Source: Fictibacillus halophilus
Lineage (GTDB): Bacteria > Bacillota > Bacilli > Bacillales > Fictibacillaceae
Direction of reading: 5' to 3'
NCBI RefSeq assembly: GCF_016401385.1
Contig: NZ_JAEACF010000001.1
Span: 1,612,001-1,676,000 of the forward strand
DNA length: 64,000 nt
Positions 26,237-35,005 of the stretch are shown piece after piece. The stretch's first letter is position 1. Every line of letters begins with the position of its first letter. Made by a program: the position numbers and the translations under genes. Below the pieces are notes generated by a model. It made no database searches. It was not told where the DNA came from and saw only the letters and a list, made by a program, of their open reading frames with translations.

Positions 26237-27052
26237 TTAGTTATTTCCCTTGACCCTCATCAACCACTCACTTATATGTATATTCAACAGCTCACCCTGC
26301 TCAATCTGCAAATTATGCCCAGCAACATCCAACACCGAAAACGTAGCCCTCGGATACTTATCAAGTAAGTCATATACATCCTTATAACCCGTAACATGGT
26401 CTTGTCTACCAGTTATAAACACACAAGGTTTCTCAAACACTTCTTGGTCGATCTTAAACGTGTATCCATAAGCTCCTGAGATTTTCTCTAAGAAAGTTGA
26501 ATCTGTGCTCTTCAATCCAACGACTACTTCATCCCTGTACCTTTTCCACGTGTATTCATTTATCTTTACATGAATGCCTTTGAAATCTTCTCTTTCTTCT
26601 TTTGTTAGTGTGGCTAGAAATTCGTTATCAACTTCAATGTTTGTTTGATCTGGCAAAGTTCGTTCACTGTGGTTAGGCAGGATCATCGGACAGATGAATG
26701 CTGCACCTAGTACTCGCTCTGCGATTTTTGCAATAATGCCTCTTATGATATAACCACCGTACGATTGCCCAGCTAGTAAAAATGATTGGTCTGGTAATAA
26801 TGTATCGATGAACTGAATGACCGCCTCTAGCATTTCATCCGAGTTCTGAATCGTTTCATAGTCTTTCGTCTGCCCCATTCCTGGCAGATCGATATAGATG
26901 CGTCTGTATCCTTCCCTCTCTTGAAAGATTGGTTCCATGCAGCCTTTCATCAACCGGTGATCGGGTGAGAACCCGTGAATCATCACGATCGGTGTCCCAC
27001 TTCCGTATTCTTCATAATAGATGTTCGCTTTCTGTACTTGGCAATACGACAT
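26237..27052 (-). CDS. Alpha/beta hydrolase
   Basis: 271 aa with the full alpha/beta hydrolase layout: oxyanion strand VMIHGFSPDHR, nucleophile elbow GQSYGG (Ser near residue 97), and the late His in DVAGHNLQIEQ; the acid is probably the D in GRQDHVTG. There is no signal peptide, so it is cytoplasmic. The substrate is unknown, perhaps an ester or a small lactone. It is the first ordinary gene to the right of the defence island. Confidence 0.9.
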   Translation of the reverse strand: MSYCQVQKANIYYEEYGSGTPIVMIHGFSPDHRLMKGCMEPIFQEREGYRRIYIDLPGMGQTKDYETIQNSDEMLEAVIQFIDTLLPDQSFLLAGQSYGGYIIRGIIAKIAERVLGAAFICPMILPNHSERTLPDQTNIEVDNEFLATLTKEEREDFKGIHVKINEYTWKRYRDEVVVGLKSTDSTFLEKISGAYGYTFKIDQEVFEKPCVFITGRQDHVTGYKDVYDLLDKYPRATFSVLDVAGHNLQIEQGELLNIHISEWLMRVKGNN

Positions 27053-27181
27053 ATTTCAACACTCCTTCTCTATAAAGGGGTTTCTCTGTTATTAAAGAAA
27101 TTCCTTCTATTCTGGATATAAACGAATATCATATAGGTGTTGTGTTAAAATGGAAAAAAAAATAAACGGGGAGGGCTATCT

Positions 27182-27363
27182 CTGAAGAACTATTTGATTC
27201 GATTGTTATTTGGAGTATTGACTGGCTTCGTTACGTATGGAATTCTAGTAGTGTTTGATTTATATAAAGGTGAAAGTTCAAACCTAATCATAGTCTTTCT
27301 ATAATATGTGGTGGATGGTTTGGGTGGTATGTGTATCGTAATTGGACCACTAAAAAACATTGA
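27182..27363 (+). pseudogene. Frameshifted paralogue of the following small membrane protein
   Basis: GGGGAGGG is followed six bases later by CTG and a frame KNYLIRLLFGVLTGFVTYG that stops after about 40 codons. One missing base near 27293-27298 would join it to a second frame ending WYVYRNWTTKKH before TGA 27361-27363. The joined product (about 60 aa) parallels the intact 64-aa protein at 27406, with the same start, a GGWFGWYVY-like second helix and the same length. A CTG start is itself unusual. Confidence 0.6.
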
Positions 27364-27405
27364 ATGTAAGCAAGTGAAAGATAAATAATTGAAGGAGCGT
27401 TTTGT

Positions 27406-27600
27406 TTGAAAGCTTATTTTATCCGGTTAGCGTTTAGTATCATGTCGATGGTCATCATTTATGGGATATTCTTTTTATTAGGATGGCACAAGAAGAACTT
27501 TGCACCTTTCATCATCCTTCCGCTTGGTTTAGCAGGTGGTTTCGGTGCGCTTTATGTGTATAAAATGATTCAAGAGGCTAAAGCGAAGGAACAACTGTAA
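27406..27600 (+). CDS. Small two-helix membrane protein
   Basis: 64 aa with a TTG start and GAAGGAG upstream. Two hydrophobic helices (about 5-24 and 32-52) and a basic end KEQL. It follows a frameshifted tandem paralogue. The function is unknown. Confidence 0.7.
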   Translation: MKAYFIRLAFSIMSMVIIYGIFFLLGWHKKNFAPFIILPLGLAGGFGALYVYKMIQEAKAKEQL

Positions 27601-27603
27601 AGA

Positions 27604-27648
27604 AAAAGGACAGGTGTGAAGTCATCGTAACTTCTAACCTGTCCTTTT
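27604..27648 (+). terminator. Terminator after the small membrane gene
   Basis: A perfect 12-bp outer stem (27604-27615, 27637-27648) with an inner GAAGT/ACTTC hairpin, directly after the stop codon and followed by T residues. Confidence 0.85.
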
Positions 27649-27651
27649 CTA

Positions 27652-27747
27652 TTAAGAAACGGAATCGCATTTCGTTTCACAGTTTTTAGCAAGTGAGCAA
27701 GCCGCACACTTGCCTTGCTTGCTTTTTTTGATGTGACGAATAAATGC
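27652..27747 (-). pseudogene. Remnant of a FeoB-associated Cys-rich membrane protein
   Basis: On the minus strand a frame between a TGA and a TAA reads FIRHIKKSKQGKCAACSLAK, then a C-x3-C end. The basic linker followed by GKCAAC and further cysteines is characteristic of the C-terminal end of FeoB-associated Cys-rich proteins. The N-terminal membrane helix and any start codon are missing; a stop lies right before the fragment. No feoA or feoB is seen nearby. This is best read as a truncated, dead gene. Confidence 0.5.
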
Positions 27748-27768
27748 TCAGCTAAGTTGATAAGAGTT

Positions 27769-28575
27769 TTATACTTTCATCTGACAGCTCGGACAATAAA
27801 ACGACTTATATGAATGCTCCACTCTTTCTATCGTCCCTCCACATCTCGGACACTTCTCACCTTCTCGTTCATATACGTACGTGTTTTCGTTATATCTTCC
27901 GGTCTTCTCGTCGCCTTCATACATCGGGAAATCCATGTATCCCCCAAATTGAACAGCTCTGGCAAGAACAGGTTTGATGCTGTCATATAGATTATTTCTC
28001 TCTTCTTCCTTTAAGTCACTCGCTTTTCGTAACGGATGTAACCTCGCTTGAAAGCAGATTTCATCGGAATAGCAGTTTCCGATTCCAGCGATAAAGGATT
28101 GATCGACTAACAATGGTTTGAGTGCACCCTTTTTCCGTTCTAATCTATCTAAGAACACATCCCTCTGCAATTCAAATGGTTCTGGACCAAGATCGCTGAG
28201 CTTTTCATCCAGTTCCACTTGACTCAGTAAATGTAGATAACCTAACCGGAGCCCAATAAAGTTCAGTTGCAGCTCTCCAAAGGAAAGAATGATCTGTTTC
28301 GTTCGATCAGGACTATTTTTTGTTGTCCCGAGAAACATCAGTCCTCCAAGCATCAAGTGAAGCAATAGAAACTTACCCGAACTTAATTCAAAGATTAGAT
28401 GCTTTGCTCTTCTTTTGACGAAGGTGATATTTGCTCCTTTTACTGCTTCAATAAAGGTTTGAACTCCTGTATTGATGGACTTCTCTCTGTTGATCTCTAC
28501 ATTCGTGATCGTCTTATGTAAGATATTATGGTTTAAAAACTCACGATACGTTTCCATTTCTGGCAGCTCCGGCAT
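27769..28575 (-). CDS. Fpg/Nei-family DNA glycosylase
   Basis: 268 aa. The N terminus MPELPEMETY holds the catalytic Pro2 and Glu3. The helix-two-turn-helix (DQSFIAGIGNCYSDEI) and the C-terminal zinc ribbon (CPRC and CPSC) are complete. The family removes oxidised bases such as 8-oxoguanine or oxidised pyrimidines and cuts the strand by beta/delta-elimination. It stands alone rather than next to polA, so it may be an extra Fpg/Nei-like enzyme rather than the housekeeping MutM. Confidence 0.92.
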   Translation of the reverse strand: MPELPEMETYREFLNHNILHKTITNVEINREKSINTGVQTFIEAVKGANITFVKRRAKHLIFELSSGKFLLLHLMLGGLMFLGTTKNSPDRTKQIILSFGELQLNFIGLRLGYLHLLSQVELDEKLSDLGPEPFELQRDVFLDRLERKKGALKPLLVDQSFIAGIGNCYSDEICFQARLHPLRKASDLKEEERNNLYDSIKPVLARAVQFGGYMDFPMYEGDEKTGRYNENTYVYEREGEKCPRCGGTIERVEHSYKSFYCPSCQMKV

Positions 28576-28642
28576 GATTCCAACTCCTTAGATTGCGTTC
28601 TCTCTTGTTAGTATTGAGTTGGTTGGATAATTTATGTAAATA

Positions 28643-28675
28643 AAAAAAGCCGAATCAAAATGATCAGCTTTATTT
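28643..28675 (-). terminator. Terminator after the phosphotransferase gene
   Basis: On the minus strand an AAAGC-GATCA / TGATT-GGCTTT type hairpin is followed by seven T residues, just downstream of the stop at 28688. Confidence 0.7.
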
Positions 28676-28687
28676 TGTGCATCTCTT

Positions 28688-29479
28688 TTATAGCCACTCT
28701 TTTCCGTGATTCAGAATAAAACGAATATCTTCTCGATAGTGATCAAGATGCCCCATTTCTATCATTTGTTGAAAAGCTTTGTCACCTTCACTTGCTCTTC
28801 TTATTATTGTTCTACATAACCCTTCTAATCGACGCAAAATCATATCCAAATAACTACTATCCACATCTTCACCGTACGCTTCAAAAAAACATTGGACTCT
28901 TTGTTTGATTCGGTCTGCGTGCTGCTTACGATTGTAATTTATGGTCTTGCCTGTTTCATCTAGATAAAATCTGCTTAAAGGCACGCACGTGTAGAGCGTA
29001 TAGGCAATGTCCCAAAGTTTCGGCCCAGGACCCGCTACATCAAAATCAATGATTCCAACCGGTCGTTCGTGATCAAAGATAATGTTATAAATGGCAAAAT
29101 CATTGTGGCAGAGCACCTCAAAAGGCTCTGGAGTGTGATCGATGGGCTGCCAACATTTTTCTATAGGGAAATCTGCTACAGCATCGTGATAGCGTCGAAG
29201 CATTTTGGCAATCTCAATTAGTACACCATCTGACCACATATACTTTTTTAACGGGTAATGACCAGCTTCACCTTCTATAAAAGATAAGATCTCTCTATCC
29301 TTTTCATCAATACCTAAAAACTTTGGCGCATAAGGGAACCCTTTGTTTTCTAAGTGCTTTAATAGCTTGTGAACTTTAGTGCTTTCTGGTTTAAGTTGTC
29401 GTCGAACCGTATCTCCTAATCGATATACAGCTGAGACATTTCCTCCAGTTAGTATTTCTTCGTTTTCGTTGTTTGGCAT
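28688..29479 (-). CDS. Aminoglycoside phosphotransferase (APH) family protein
   Basis: 263 aa kinase-like fold. The catalytic loop HNDFAIYNII (H-x-D-x4-N) and the metal site GIIDFDVAGPG are intact. An N-terminal GGNVSAVYRLGD segment takes the place of the nucleotide-binding loop. These enzymes phosphorylate small hydroxylated compounds (antibiotics, choline, sugars). The substrate cannot be named from the sequence. Confidence 0.88.
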   Translation of the reverse strand: MPNNENEEILTGGNVSAVYRLGDTVRRQLKPESTKVHKLLKHLENKGFPYAPKFLGIDEKDREILSFIEGEAGHYPLKKYMWSDGVLIEIAKMLRRYHDAVADFPIEKCWQPIDHTPEPFEVLCHNDFAIYNIIFDHERPVGIIDFDVAGPGPKLWDIAYTLYTCVPLSRFYLDETGKTINYNRKQHADRIKQRVQCFFEAYGEDVDSSYLDMILRRLEGLCRTIIRRASEGDKAFQQMIEMGHLDHYREDIRFILNHGKEWL

Positions 29480-29532
29480 CTAATCTACACCTCCTTATTT
29501 CGTTAATTAACTTTCTCTAATCCTTTAATCAT

Positions 29533-29982
29533 TTATAGAACTAAGTCCTGTTTATATACTATTCCATGCTCTAAATATACTTTTAACAGGGTTAATGCTT
29601 CTCCCCATCCAACAGCACATCCGATGCAGGCACGTATGTCTCTTTCTGAATGCGCATAACCAGACTCATTCAGTACTACTAATGTACCGTCTTTATAAGG
29701 TTTAAGTTTAATGGTTACTGTTGAACTTTGTTCTCCTGGTGACCACTGAAACACAAATTTTTGGTTTGGAATTGCTTCAAGTATACTTCCGCCATCTTCA
29801 ATCGTTACTTTTTCACTACCAAAGTTTATCCACCGCATTCGAATTTCACCAGTTCCGTCTGGATAGATCTCTAAAGACGTTTCATCTGTAAACCATGCAT
29901 TCCACCCTTGAGCTGTTGAAATTGTATGATACACGTCTTCTACTGTTACTTTAATATAGGTTTTATGATTTATTTCTGGCAT
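29533..29982 (-). CDS. SRPBCC (AHSA1-like) domain protein
   Basis: 149 aa START-like protein: YIKVTVEDVYHTISTAQGWNAWF at the N terminus (shown in two overlapping motifs, TVEDVYHTIS and AQGWNAWFTDE), the central strands EIRMRWINFG and KFVFQWSPGE, and the C-terminal helix GWGEALTLLKVYLEHG. It probably binds a hydrophobic ligand. It lies in a minus-strand run with APH and GNAT genes but has its own ribosome binding site (GGAGGATTG). Confidence 0.85.
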   Translation of the reverse strand: MPEINHKTYIKVTVEDVYHTISTAQGWNAWFTDETSLEIYPDGTGEIRMRWINFGSEKVTIEDGGSILEAIPNQKFVFQWSPGEQSSTVTIKLKPYKDGTLVVLNESGYAHSERDIRACIGCAVGWGEALTLLKVYLEHGIVYKQDLVL

Positions 29983-30075
29983 TTATACAATCCTCCTTAC
30001 ACTTATGGTTCTTTCTTTATAAAAGAATATCTAACATCCATTCGCTTGAAGAAGTTTTGGGATGGGTTCAATCTT

Positions 30076-30579
30076 CTAAAGTTCTCGTACACTCCAAACA
30101 ATCTCTCCACTCTCGTCCCATGTACTGTGATTACGTTCAAACCCCAACTTTTCAAGTACGCGGAAAGATGCAGCATTCCAAGCCCGTACCGTCGACCAAA
30201 GCTTGTGTCGTCCGGTTGCAACTGCAGCATCTAAGACCACGGTTGCTGCCTCAGTCGCATAACCATTACCGTGTACTTTTTGGAACAACTCGTATGCAAT
30301 CTCCGGTTCTTCAAGTGTAGAACGACCAATAATTAATCCGCAGTACCCAATAAAATCGCCTTCATCTCGACGACGAATAGTTAGCAATGCAATTCCGCTT
30401 TCATATGCTCGATTGCGTAAAGTAGTGACATTCTCACGAGCAGTAACTATAGTCGGCATACCTTTGCCCCGTTCTGCAACAAGTTCTCTATACCATGATG
30501 CATCTGATTCCTTCCATAGACTAAGGGACAATCGATCCGTTTCCATCTCAAACATCATAGGTTTAAATTTAGCTGTCAT
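30076..30579 (-). CDS. GNAT N-acetyltransferase
   Basis: 167 aa, Acetyltransf_3 type: METDRLSLSLWKESD at the start, the acetyl-CoA loop VHGNGYATEAATVV (near residues 106-119) and AASFRVLEKLGFERN near the end. AGGAGG lies upstream of ATG 30579. The substrate is unknown. Confidence 0.88.
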   Translation of the reverse strand: MTAKFKPMMFEMETDRLSLSLWKESDASWYRELVAERGKGMPTIVTARENVTTLRNRAYESGIALLTIRRRDEGDFIGYCGLIIGRSTLEEPEIAYELFQKVHGNGYATEAATVVLDAAVATGRHKLWSTVRAWNAASFRVLEKLGFERNHSTWDESGEIVWSVREL

Positions 30580-30667
30580 CTTATGTGAAACCTCCTAGAC
30601 TAATAGTTTTATATTAATGAACTCATTAACCTTGAAAATCTGCACTTTTCACAACTGCCATCGTTAA

Positions 30668-31150
30668 TCAGTTAACTTCAACTACAAACGTGTAAGATAT
30701 TTCACCATTGGACCATTTGGCTAAAACCTCATAGATGTATCGACCTTTACTTGACGGGGCGGATAAACGATTATTCTCTAAAATAATTTCTTTACCGCTA
30801 CCATCTCTGTTCCACGGAAAAACAGATAGTTTCGGTTTATCTTTTATTTTGATTGCAATATCAGCGCCTGGTTTTACTTCTATAGCATCAAACCCCTCAC
30901 CAATTTGATAAGATGATGCTGCATCCGTTGTCACAGCTTCAGTTTCTAATCCCTTTTTTCTTTCCCATCTATAATTTCCTGGTTCCATCTCATGTCTGAC
31001 ACCTTCGATTTTAATAAATCCTAGAACATTTGGAGGGAAGTCCTTTTCATTCTCTTCTGTTTTCTGACCATTTCCATCAAAAGAAGTTGTACACCCCGTT
31101 ATGCAAAATAAAAAAAGAACAATTACGAAAAACAGTTGTTTTGTTTTCAA
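30668..31150 (-). CDS. Lipoprotein
   Basis: 160 aa. A lipoprotein signal peptide is clear: KTKQLFFVIVLFLFCITGC with the lipobox ITGC. The mature part is beta-rich and ends with GEISYTFVVEVN, a repeat-like strand pair. It is anchored on the outside of the membrane. The family is not recognised; no partner is evident. Confidence 0.8.
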   Translation of the reverse strand: MKTKQLFFVIVLFLFCITGCTTSFDGNGQKTEENEKDFPPNVLGFIKIEGVRHEMEPGNYRWERKKGLETEAVTTDAASSYQIGEGFDAIEVKPGADIAIKIKDKPKLSVFPWNRDGSGKEIILENNRLSAPSSKGRYIYEVLAKWSNGEISYTFVVEVN

Positions 31151-31206
31151 AGCTTATCCCCTTTAAGACATGACATCTATTAAGCAGTAACTCATGCTCA
31201 ATATTT

Positions 31207-31464
31207 TTAAAATTGATCAATACCATAAATGGATGTAAGTATGTAGATCATGGTTAGAACTTGTAAGATTGATTTTGATTTTACACAAAACTTATAAGTA
31301 AAATAAGTCACGGTAGCGGATAGAAAGGGACTAAAAGCAAAAACAGAAGTATACAGGAAAGCTCCATAATCCATTTGGTCCACAAAATACATATGGCTAG
31401 AAATCCAAACAAAGAACATCCACCAACTAACTAAGGAAAACATGATAAAGATTATATACTTCAT
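31207..31464 (-). CDS. Small membrane protein
   Basis: 85 aa with three hydrophobic segments (about 2-20, 33-55 and 64-82). Aromatic-rich N terminus with WWMFFVW. There is no strong ribosome binding site, although GAAGGGATCG lies upstream. The family is not recognised. Confidence 0.6.
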   Translation of the reverse strand: MKYIIFIMFSLVSWWMFFVWISSHMYFVDQMDYGAFLYTSVFAFSPFLSATVTYFTYKFCVKSKSILQVLTMIYILTSIYGIDQF

Positions 31465-31551
31465 TGTGTTTCACCATGTTCGATCCCTTCTTAATTTTTA
31501 AAATGAACACACTTTATTGATATAAGAACTACACCCGATTATTGAATATAA

Positions 31552-31944
31552 TCATTCTGCTAAAAGATCGGTAATGTATTCTACTAACTCTTCTTTAACT
31601 TCTTCTAGCGTTTCATCTAGTAGTTCCCCAACAATTTTACTGCCTGGAATCTTTTTTGAAACAGGCATTCCTAAGAATGATCGATAGCAATCCCATATTT
31701 TAATTGTATGTAGATCAATTAGTTCTTTTTCTTCTGATATACCTATCGAAATGGTGGAAATGTATTCACGAGTAAATGGATGGTCACCTTCTCTGTGAAA
31801 TTCACCATCAAAAGATAAATTCTTCTTATTAAGAAGAGGTTTGTATTTTAATAACAAATATTCAATATCGTCTGCTAAAGCTGCTTCAATATCTTTAATT
31901 CTTTGCATTAGTTCATGTGAAAACTCTCTTTGATGATATCTCAT
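31552..31944 (-). CDS. Hypothetical soluble protein
   Basis: 130 aa, acidic, alpha/beta in appearance: an N-terminal helix with RIKDIEAALADDIEYLL, a middle strand segment TISIGISEEKELI, and a C-terminal acidic helix LLDETLEEVKEELVEYI. No signal peptide, no known motif. Confidence 0.65.
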   Translation of the reverse strand: MRYHQREFSHELMQRIKDIEAALADDIEYLLLKYKPLLNKKNLSFDGEFHREGDHPFTREYISTISIGISEEKELIDLHTIKIWDCYRSFLGMPVSKKIPGSKIVGELLDETLEEVKEELVEYITDLLAE

Positions 31945-32009
31945 TTTACAATCACTTCATTTCTCAAATGTCTTTTCAGTAAACAATCTGTTGCGTTATT
32001 TAATTCAAT

Positions 32010-32044
32010 AAAAAAGAGCATTAATCCTTTAAAGATTAGTGCTC
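32010..32044 (-). terminator. Terminator after the HAD gene
   Basis: On the minus strand the hairpin GAGCACTAATC / GATTAATGCTC (arms 32034-32044 and 32016-32026) is followed by TTTTTT, downstream of the HAD stop at 32095. Confidence 0.8.
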
Positions 32045-32094
32045 CATATTGCGTATTAAATTTATCTCCCAAAAAAAGAACAATACTCTACTCT

Positions 32095-32781
32095 TCAATT
32101 TGAAAGTTGCATTGCCTTTTCATGGGTTTCTAAAATTAGCTTAAGCTCTGCCAGATCGCTTATCGTATAATCGGCTGCCTCCGCTTCTTTCCAATGAGGG
32201 CTGGTTTTCCAGACGGCAATCATACCAGTATTTCTAGCAGCTTCCACGTCATTTTTGGGGTGATCGCCAACAAACATGCACTCTTCCTTCTTAACATTCA
32301 ACCTCTCTGCAGCTCTCTCGAAAACAAGTGGATCAGGCTTTCTCAATCCCTCCATCTCAGATATAAGGATTGTGTCGAAGTACTCTTTTATCTCTAGTGC
32401 TTGAATCAAGTCATTCTGAAACACACCGTAACCGTTCGTGACCAAACCGAGGCGATAGCCTTCTTTCTTCAGCTCATCTAACATGCTAATAAGATTAGGA
32501 AATGGGGTGCAATGGTGCTTGAATTGCGTTAAATAATCATCGAGTAATTCTCCAGGAGGCATTCTTCTAACAGCCAGCTCCTCGGCTAGCTTTTGGTACA
32601 CTTTGTCCTTCCACACGTATCCGTTTTCCTCTAACTCTATAAATCTTCTCGCAAACAATTTTATAGGTATATGGGACAGTACGGATGAAAGCCGAGTATG
32701 TTGGTCCTCTACGAACTTCTTAACCGAGGTGTCGCGATCCAATAGGGTTCCGTCCAAATCAAACAGTACAGCTTTTATCAA
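32095..32781 (-). CDS. HAD-family hydrolase
   Basis: 228 aa. All four HAD motifs are seen: FDLDGTLLDRD (nucleophile and acid Asp), LVTNGYG (Thr), KPDPLVFERA (Lys) and FVGDHPKNDVEAARNTG (Asp pair). The cap is the helical C1 type. It is likely a phosphatase for a small phosphate ester such as a phosphosugar or nucleotide. It stands alone with its own terminator. Confidence 0.92.
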   Translation of the reverse strand: MIKAVLFDLDGTLLDRDTSVKKFVEDQHTRLSSVLSHIPIKLFARRFIELEENGYVWKDKVYQKLAEELAVRRMPPGELLDDYLTQFKHHCTPFPNLISMLDELKKEGYRLGLVTNGYGVFQNDLIQALEIKEYFDTILISEMEGLRKPDPLVFERAAERLNVKKEECMFVGDHPKNDVEAARNTGMIAVWKTSPHWKEAEAADYTISDLAELKLILETHEKAMQLSN

Positions 32782-32929
32782 AATAACTCTCTCCTATCCT
32801 TGCATTCTCTATATGAAGGTCTGTACCCGTAATAATGACTTTGCACGCATCATTCTACTTATACTTAATGTTTTCACTCTAATGGTTCATCCAAAAATGA
32901 CTAATCATCTAGCACAAACGAACTGATCC

Positions 32930-33445
32930 TTAAACAAAGCTACCAACATTTCCAAGTTTTTGATCGAGCTCATACTTCTGACGTAGATGATGGCGAAAAT
33001 GCATGCCGACAAGAGCTAACCACTCTTGTGCATTCAAACATCCAAAGCCTCCATGCTTCATTTTATAATTGGGGTTCATAAATTCTACTTTCCTATCTAA
33101 GTCTTTTATTCGTTGCATTAGTTCATTGAGCTCTTCTATAATGTCTTCTTTACTTTTTGTATTGTTCGGTGGGGCATCAAATTCTTCAGGCAATTTAATT
33201 TTAATGGGAGGAAATCCACCAATGTTAAATAGATATTCTCCGAACTCGGTTTTTCCCTGGTGTTCCTCATCAACAGCATTCTCACAATCTTCTACACGAT
33301 CGAGATATTCATGAGCTACAACAATCAAATGGTCATACATTTGACCAACCGACCAAACTCCTTGTTCAGGTATATACCTTAGTTGATCCTGTGAATAGTT
33401 TTGTAAAAAGCTTTTGTATGTTTCAATCAACTTCAGATCACTCAT
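32930..33445 (-). CDS. DinB-like protein
   Basis: 171 aa four-helix protein of the DinB/YfiT type. The metal-site histidines are in VGQMYDHLIVV (His near residue 37) and in GMHFRHHLRQKYEL near residues 146-159. Members are thiol- or damage-related enzymes (for example bacillithiol transferases). The exact reaction is unknown. Confidence 0.85.
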   Translation of the reverse strand: MSDLKLIETYKSFLQNYSQDQLRYIPEQGVWSVGQMYDHLIVVAHEYLDRVEDCENAVDEEHQGKTEFGEYLFNIGGFPPIKIKLPEEFDAPPNNTKSKEDIIEELNELMQRIKDLDRKVEFMNPNYKMKHGGFGCLNAQEWLALVGMHFRHHLRQKYELDQKLGNVGSFV

Positions 33446-33601
33446 ACTAAGAACCTCCGTTTCAATTTAAGAAATACTTAGATGGTACATCCTTGAATTC
33501 AATAAAAAGAACACTTTTCCTCCTAAAAAAATAATCCGATTGTGGTTTGTAAATATCCCGTGTTATCCTGACTTATAATAAAAAGAAAGCGGAGATTTGA
33601 A

Positions 33602-33991
33602 ATGAAGACTTTCACTCATTTAAAAGGCTATGCACAGAAATTAAAGAAGGATATTTGTGTTCTTTACCTTTCTTATAAAGACTCTCGAACTCCTTTATTT
33701 GCTAAAATCGTAGCCATTTGTGTGGTAGCTTATGCCTTTAGTCCAATCGATTTAATCCCAGATTTTATTCCGATTTTGGGATATCTCGATGATCTAATCC
33801 TTGTTCCGCTTGGGATTTCTCTAGCCTTAAAATTAATACCAGATCGAATCATTAAAGAGAATCGTAAAATCGCTGAACACACAAAGAAAAACGGTAAACC
33901 TAAGAATTGGTTTGTTGGTATTTTATTTATTATGATTTGGATATTGTTTGCTGTTTGGATTGGTAATCTGCTTCTTGGTTTGTTTTCATAA
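33602..33991 (+). CDS. DUF1232 (YkvA-type) membrane protein
   Basis: 129 aa. The DUF1232 core reads AYAFSPIDLIPDFIPILGYLDD (given here as the SPIDLIPDFIP and GYLDDLILVP motifs), followed by an amphipathic helix and a C-terminal membrane helix. GCGGAG precedes the ATG and TATAAT is at 33574-33579. The family is widespread; the function is unknown. Confidence 0.85.
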   Translation: MKTFTHLKGYAQKLKKDICVLYLSYKDSRTPLFAKIVAICVVAYAFSPIDLIPDFIPILGYLDDLILVPLGISLALKLIPDRIIKENRKIAEHTKKNGKPKNWFVGILFIMIWILFAVWIGNLLLGLFS

Positions 33992-34018
33992 TCCATTCGC
34001 TTGTACACTTCGCTCACT

Positions 34019-34051
34019 AAAAAGACACCTAAACCGATTAGGTGTCTTTTT
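34019..34051 (+). terminator. Terminator after the YkvA-type gene
   Basis: A perfect 14-bp stem (34019-34032, 34038-34051) with a five-base loop and terminal T run. Confidence 0.9.
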
Positions 34052-34244
34052 GCTTAGATAGAAAATTAAGATAAACTTGAGTTTAATAACATCTTCTGGT
34101 TATCTATGATTAGAACTTGCACTGGCGTGTTATTCGCCATCTCTTTTCAAGAGACCCTTACAGTCCTATGCTACTTTTGAATGTCCTGTATTATTGTAAA
34201 TATCAGCACATTCAATGAACACATTAAGAAGGGAATGTTTACAT

Positions 34245-34457
34245 ATGGAATTAATGCTATCTAACTTGGTTGAAGCCAAACGACAAATACAATCAACTAT
34301 TCACAAACTAAAAGAAACAGTAAAAACTCTTGAAGTTAAAGAAAATCCTAATAGATATAAATCCCAGATCACCTTAGCACAAAGGCGTATCGAAGCATTT
34401 GAAATATCTGTGTTTCTTATCGAGAGAGAAATAAGTAACCTGAGTGAAAATAGCTAA
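34245..34457 (+). CDS. Small coiled-coil protein
   Basis: 70 aa from ATG 34245, with AAGAAGGGA about 11 bases upstream; an upstream in-frame ATG (34215) is before the ribosome binding site. It is nearly all helix with heptad-like spacing (LVEAKRQIQSTIHKLKETV, then RRIEAFEISVFLIEREI). Probably a soluble coiled-coil dimer. The family is not recognised. Confidence 0.65.
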   Translation: MELMLSNLVEAKRQIQSTIHKLKETVKTLEVKENPNRYKSQITLAQRRIEAFEISVFLIEREISNLSENS

Positions 34458-34491
34458 AGTTCAAGTATTTCCTTTTTTAAGAGGGGAACAA

Positions 34492-34520
34492 AAAAAGGTA
34501 CCCAATTTAGGTACCTTTTT
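34492..34520. terminator. Terminator after the coiled-coil gene
   Basis: A perfect 11-bp stem AAAAAGGTACC / GGTACCTTTTT with a 7-base loop. It lies between convergent genes and can act on both strands. Confidence 0.9.
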
Positions 34521-34551
34521 AGTTTCTTCATTATTGGTTCGTTATTTTTTC

Positions 34552-34830
34552 TTATCTACCAGTACCGTTGTCTAATCTATTGCGTAATGCACAGTTTTGA
34601 CTTTCTGAAACTCTTCGAACACTTTCTACTCTGTTTCGACAGAGCTTTCTCCATTCGTTATCGTTTCGATATTTGTACCAGTTACATCTGTCACACATAT
34701 TTCTTTCCACGTGGCAACCACAGTGATGATGTTTTACTTTTTTGTGACAACCACATTCATGTTGTCTATGATCTTCATGCTTGTTACATCCACAAGAATG
34801 ATGACCTGAATTATTTCCAATCCAACCCAT
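34552..34830 (-). CDS. Cys/His-rich small protein
   Basis: 92 aa. The first half carries three CGC blocks in a His-rich frame (SGHHSCGCNKHEDH, HECGCHKK, KHHHCGCHVE), then CDRC; the second half is Arg/Asn-rich. AAAGGGGGG is 6 bases before the ATG. The composition suggests strong metal binding or a cross-linked spore coat protein. I do not recognise the family. No membrane segment or signal peptide is present. Confidence 0.75.
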   Translation of the reverse strand: MGWIGNNSGHHSCGCNKHEDHRQHECGCHKKVKHHHCGCHVERNMCDRCNWYKYRNDNEWRKLCRNRVESVRRVSESQNCALRNRLDNGTGR

Positions 34831-34945
34831 AACTAACCCCCCTTTAGTTCCCGAAGGTAACCCTCCGATTATGATATTCTATGAAATACATGAGAAAGTG
34901 CTTGTACATGTATCACAAACATTCAAGATTCTGTTTCAATAAAGG

Positions 34946-34979
34946 CAAAAAAAAGGCGTTAATCCTTTTGGATCAACGC
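34946..34979 (-). terminator. Terminator after the GNAT gene
   Basis: Minus strand: a GCGTT-ATCC hairpin (arms 34956-34965 and 34970-34979, one mismatch) followed by eight T residues. Confidence 0.85.
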
Positions 34980-35005
34980 ACCCAGTGATTTATTCAATTT
35001 AATGA

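Noticed and set aside
30003..30320. Small frames over the GNAT gene on both strands
   Set aside because: They overlap the well-supported acetyltransferase and have no family features.
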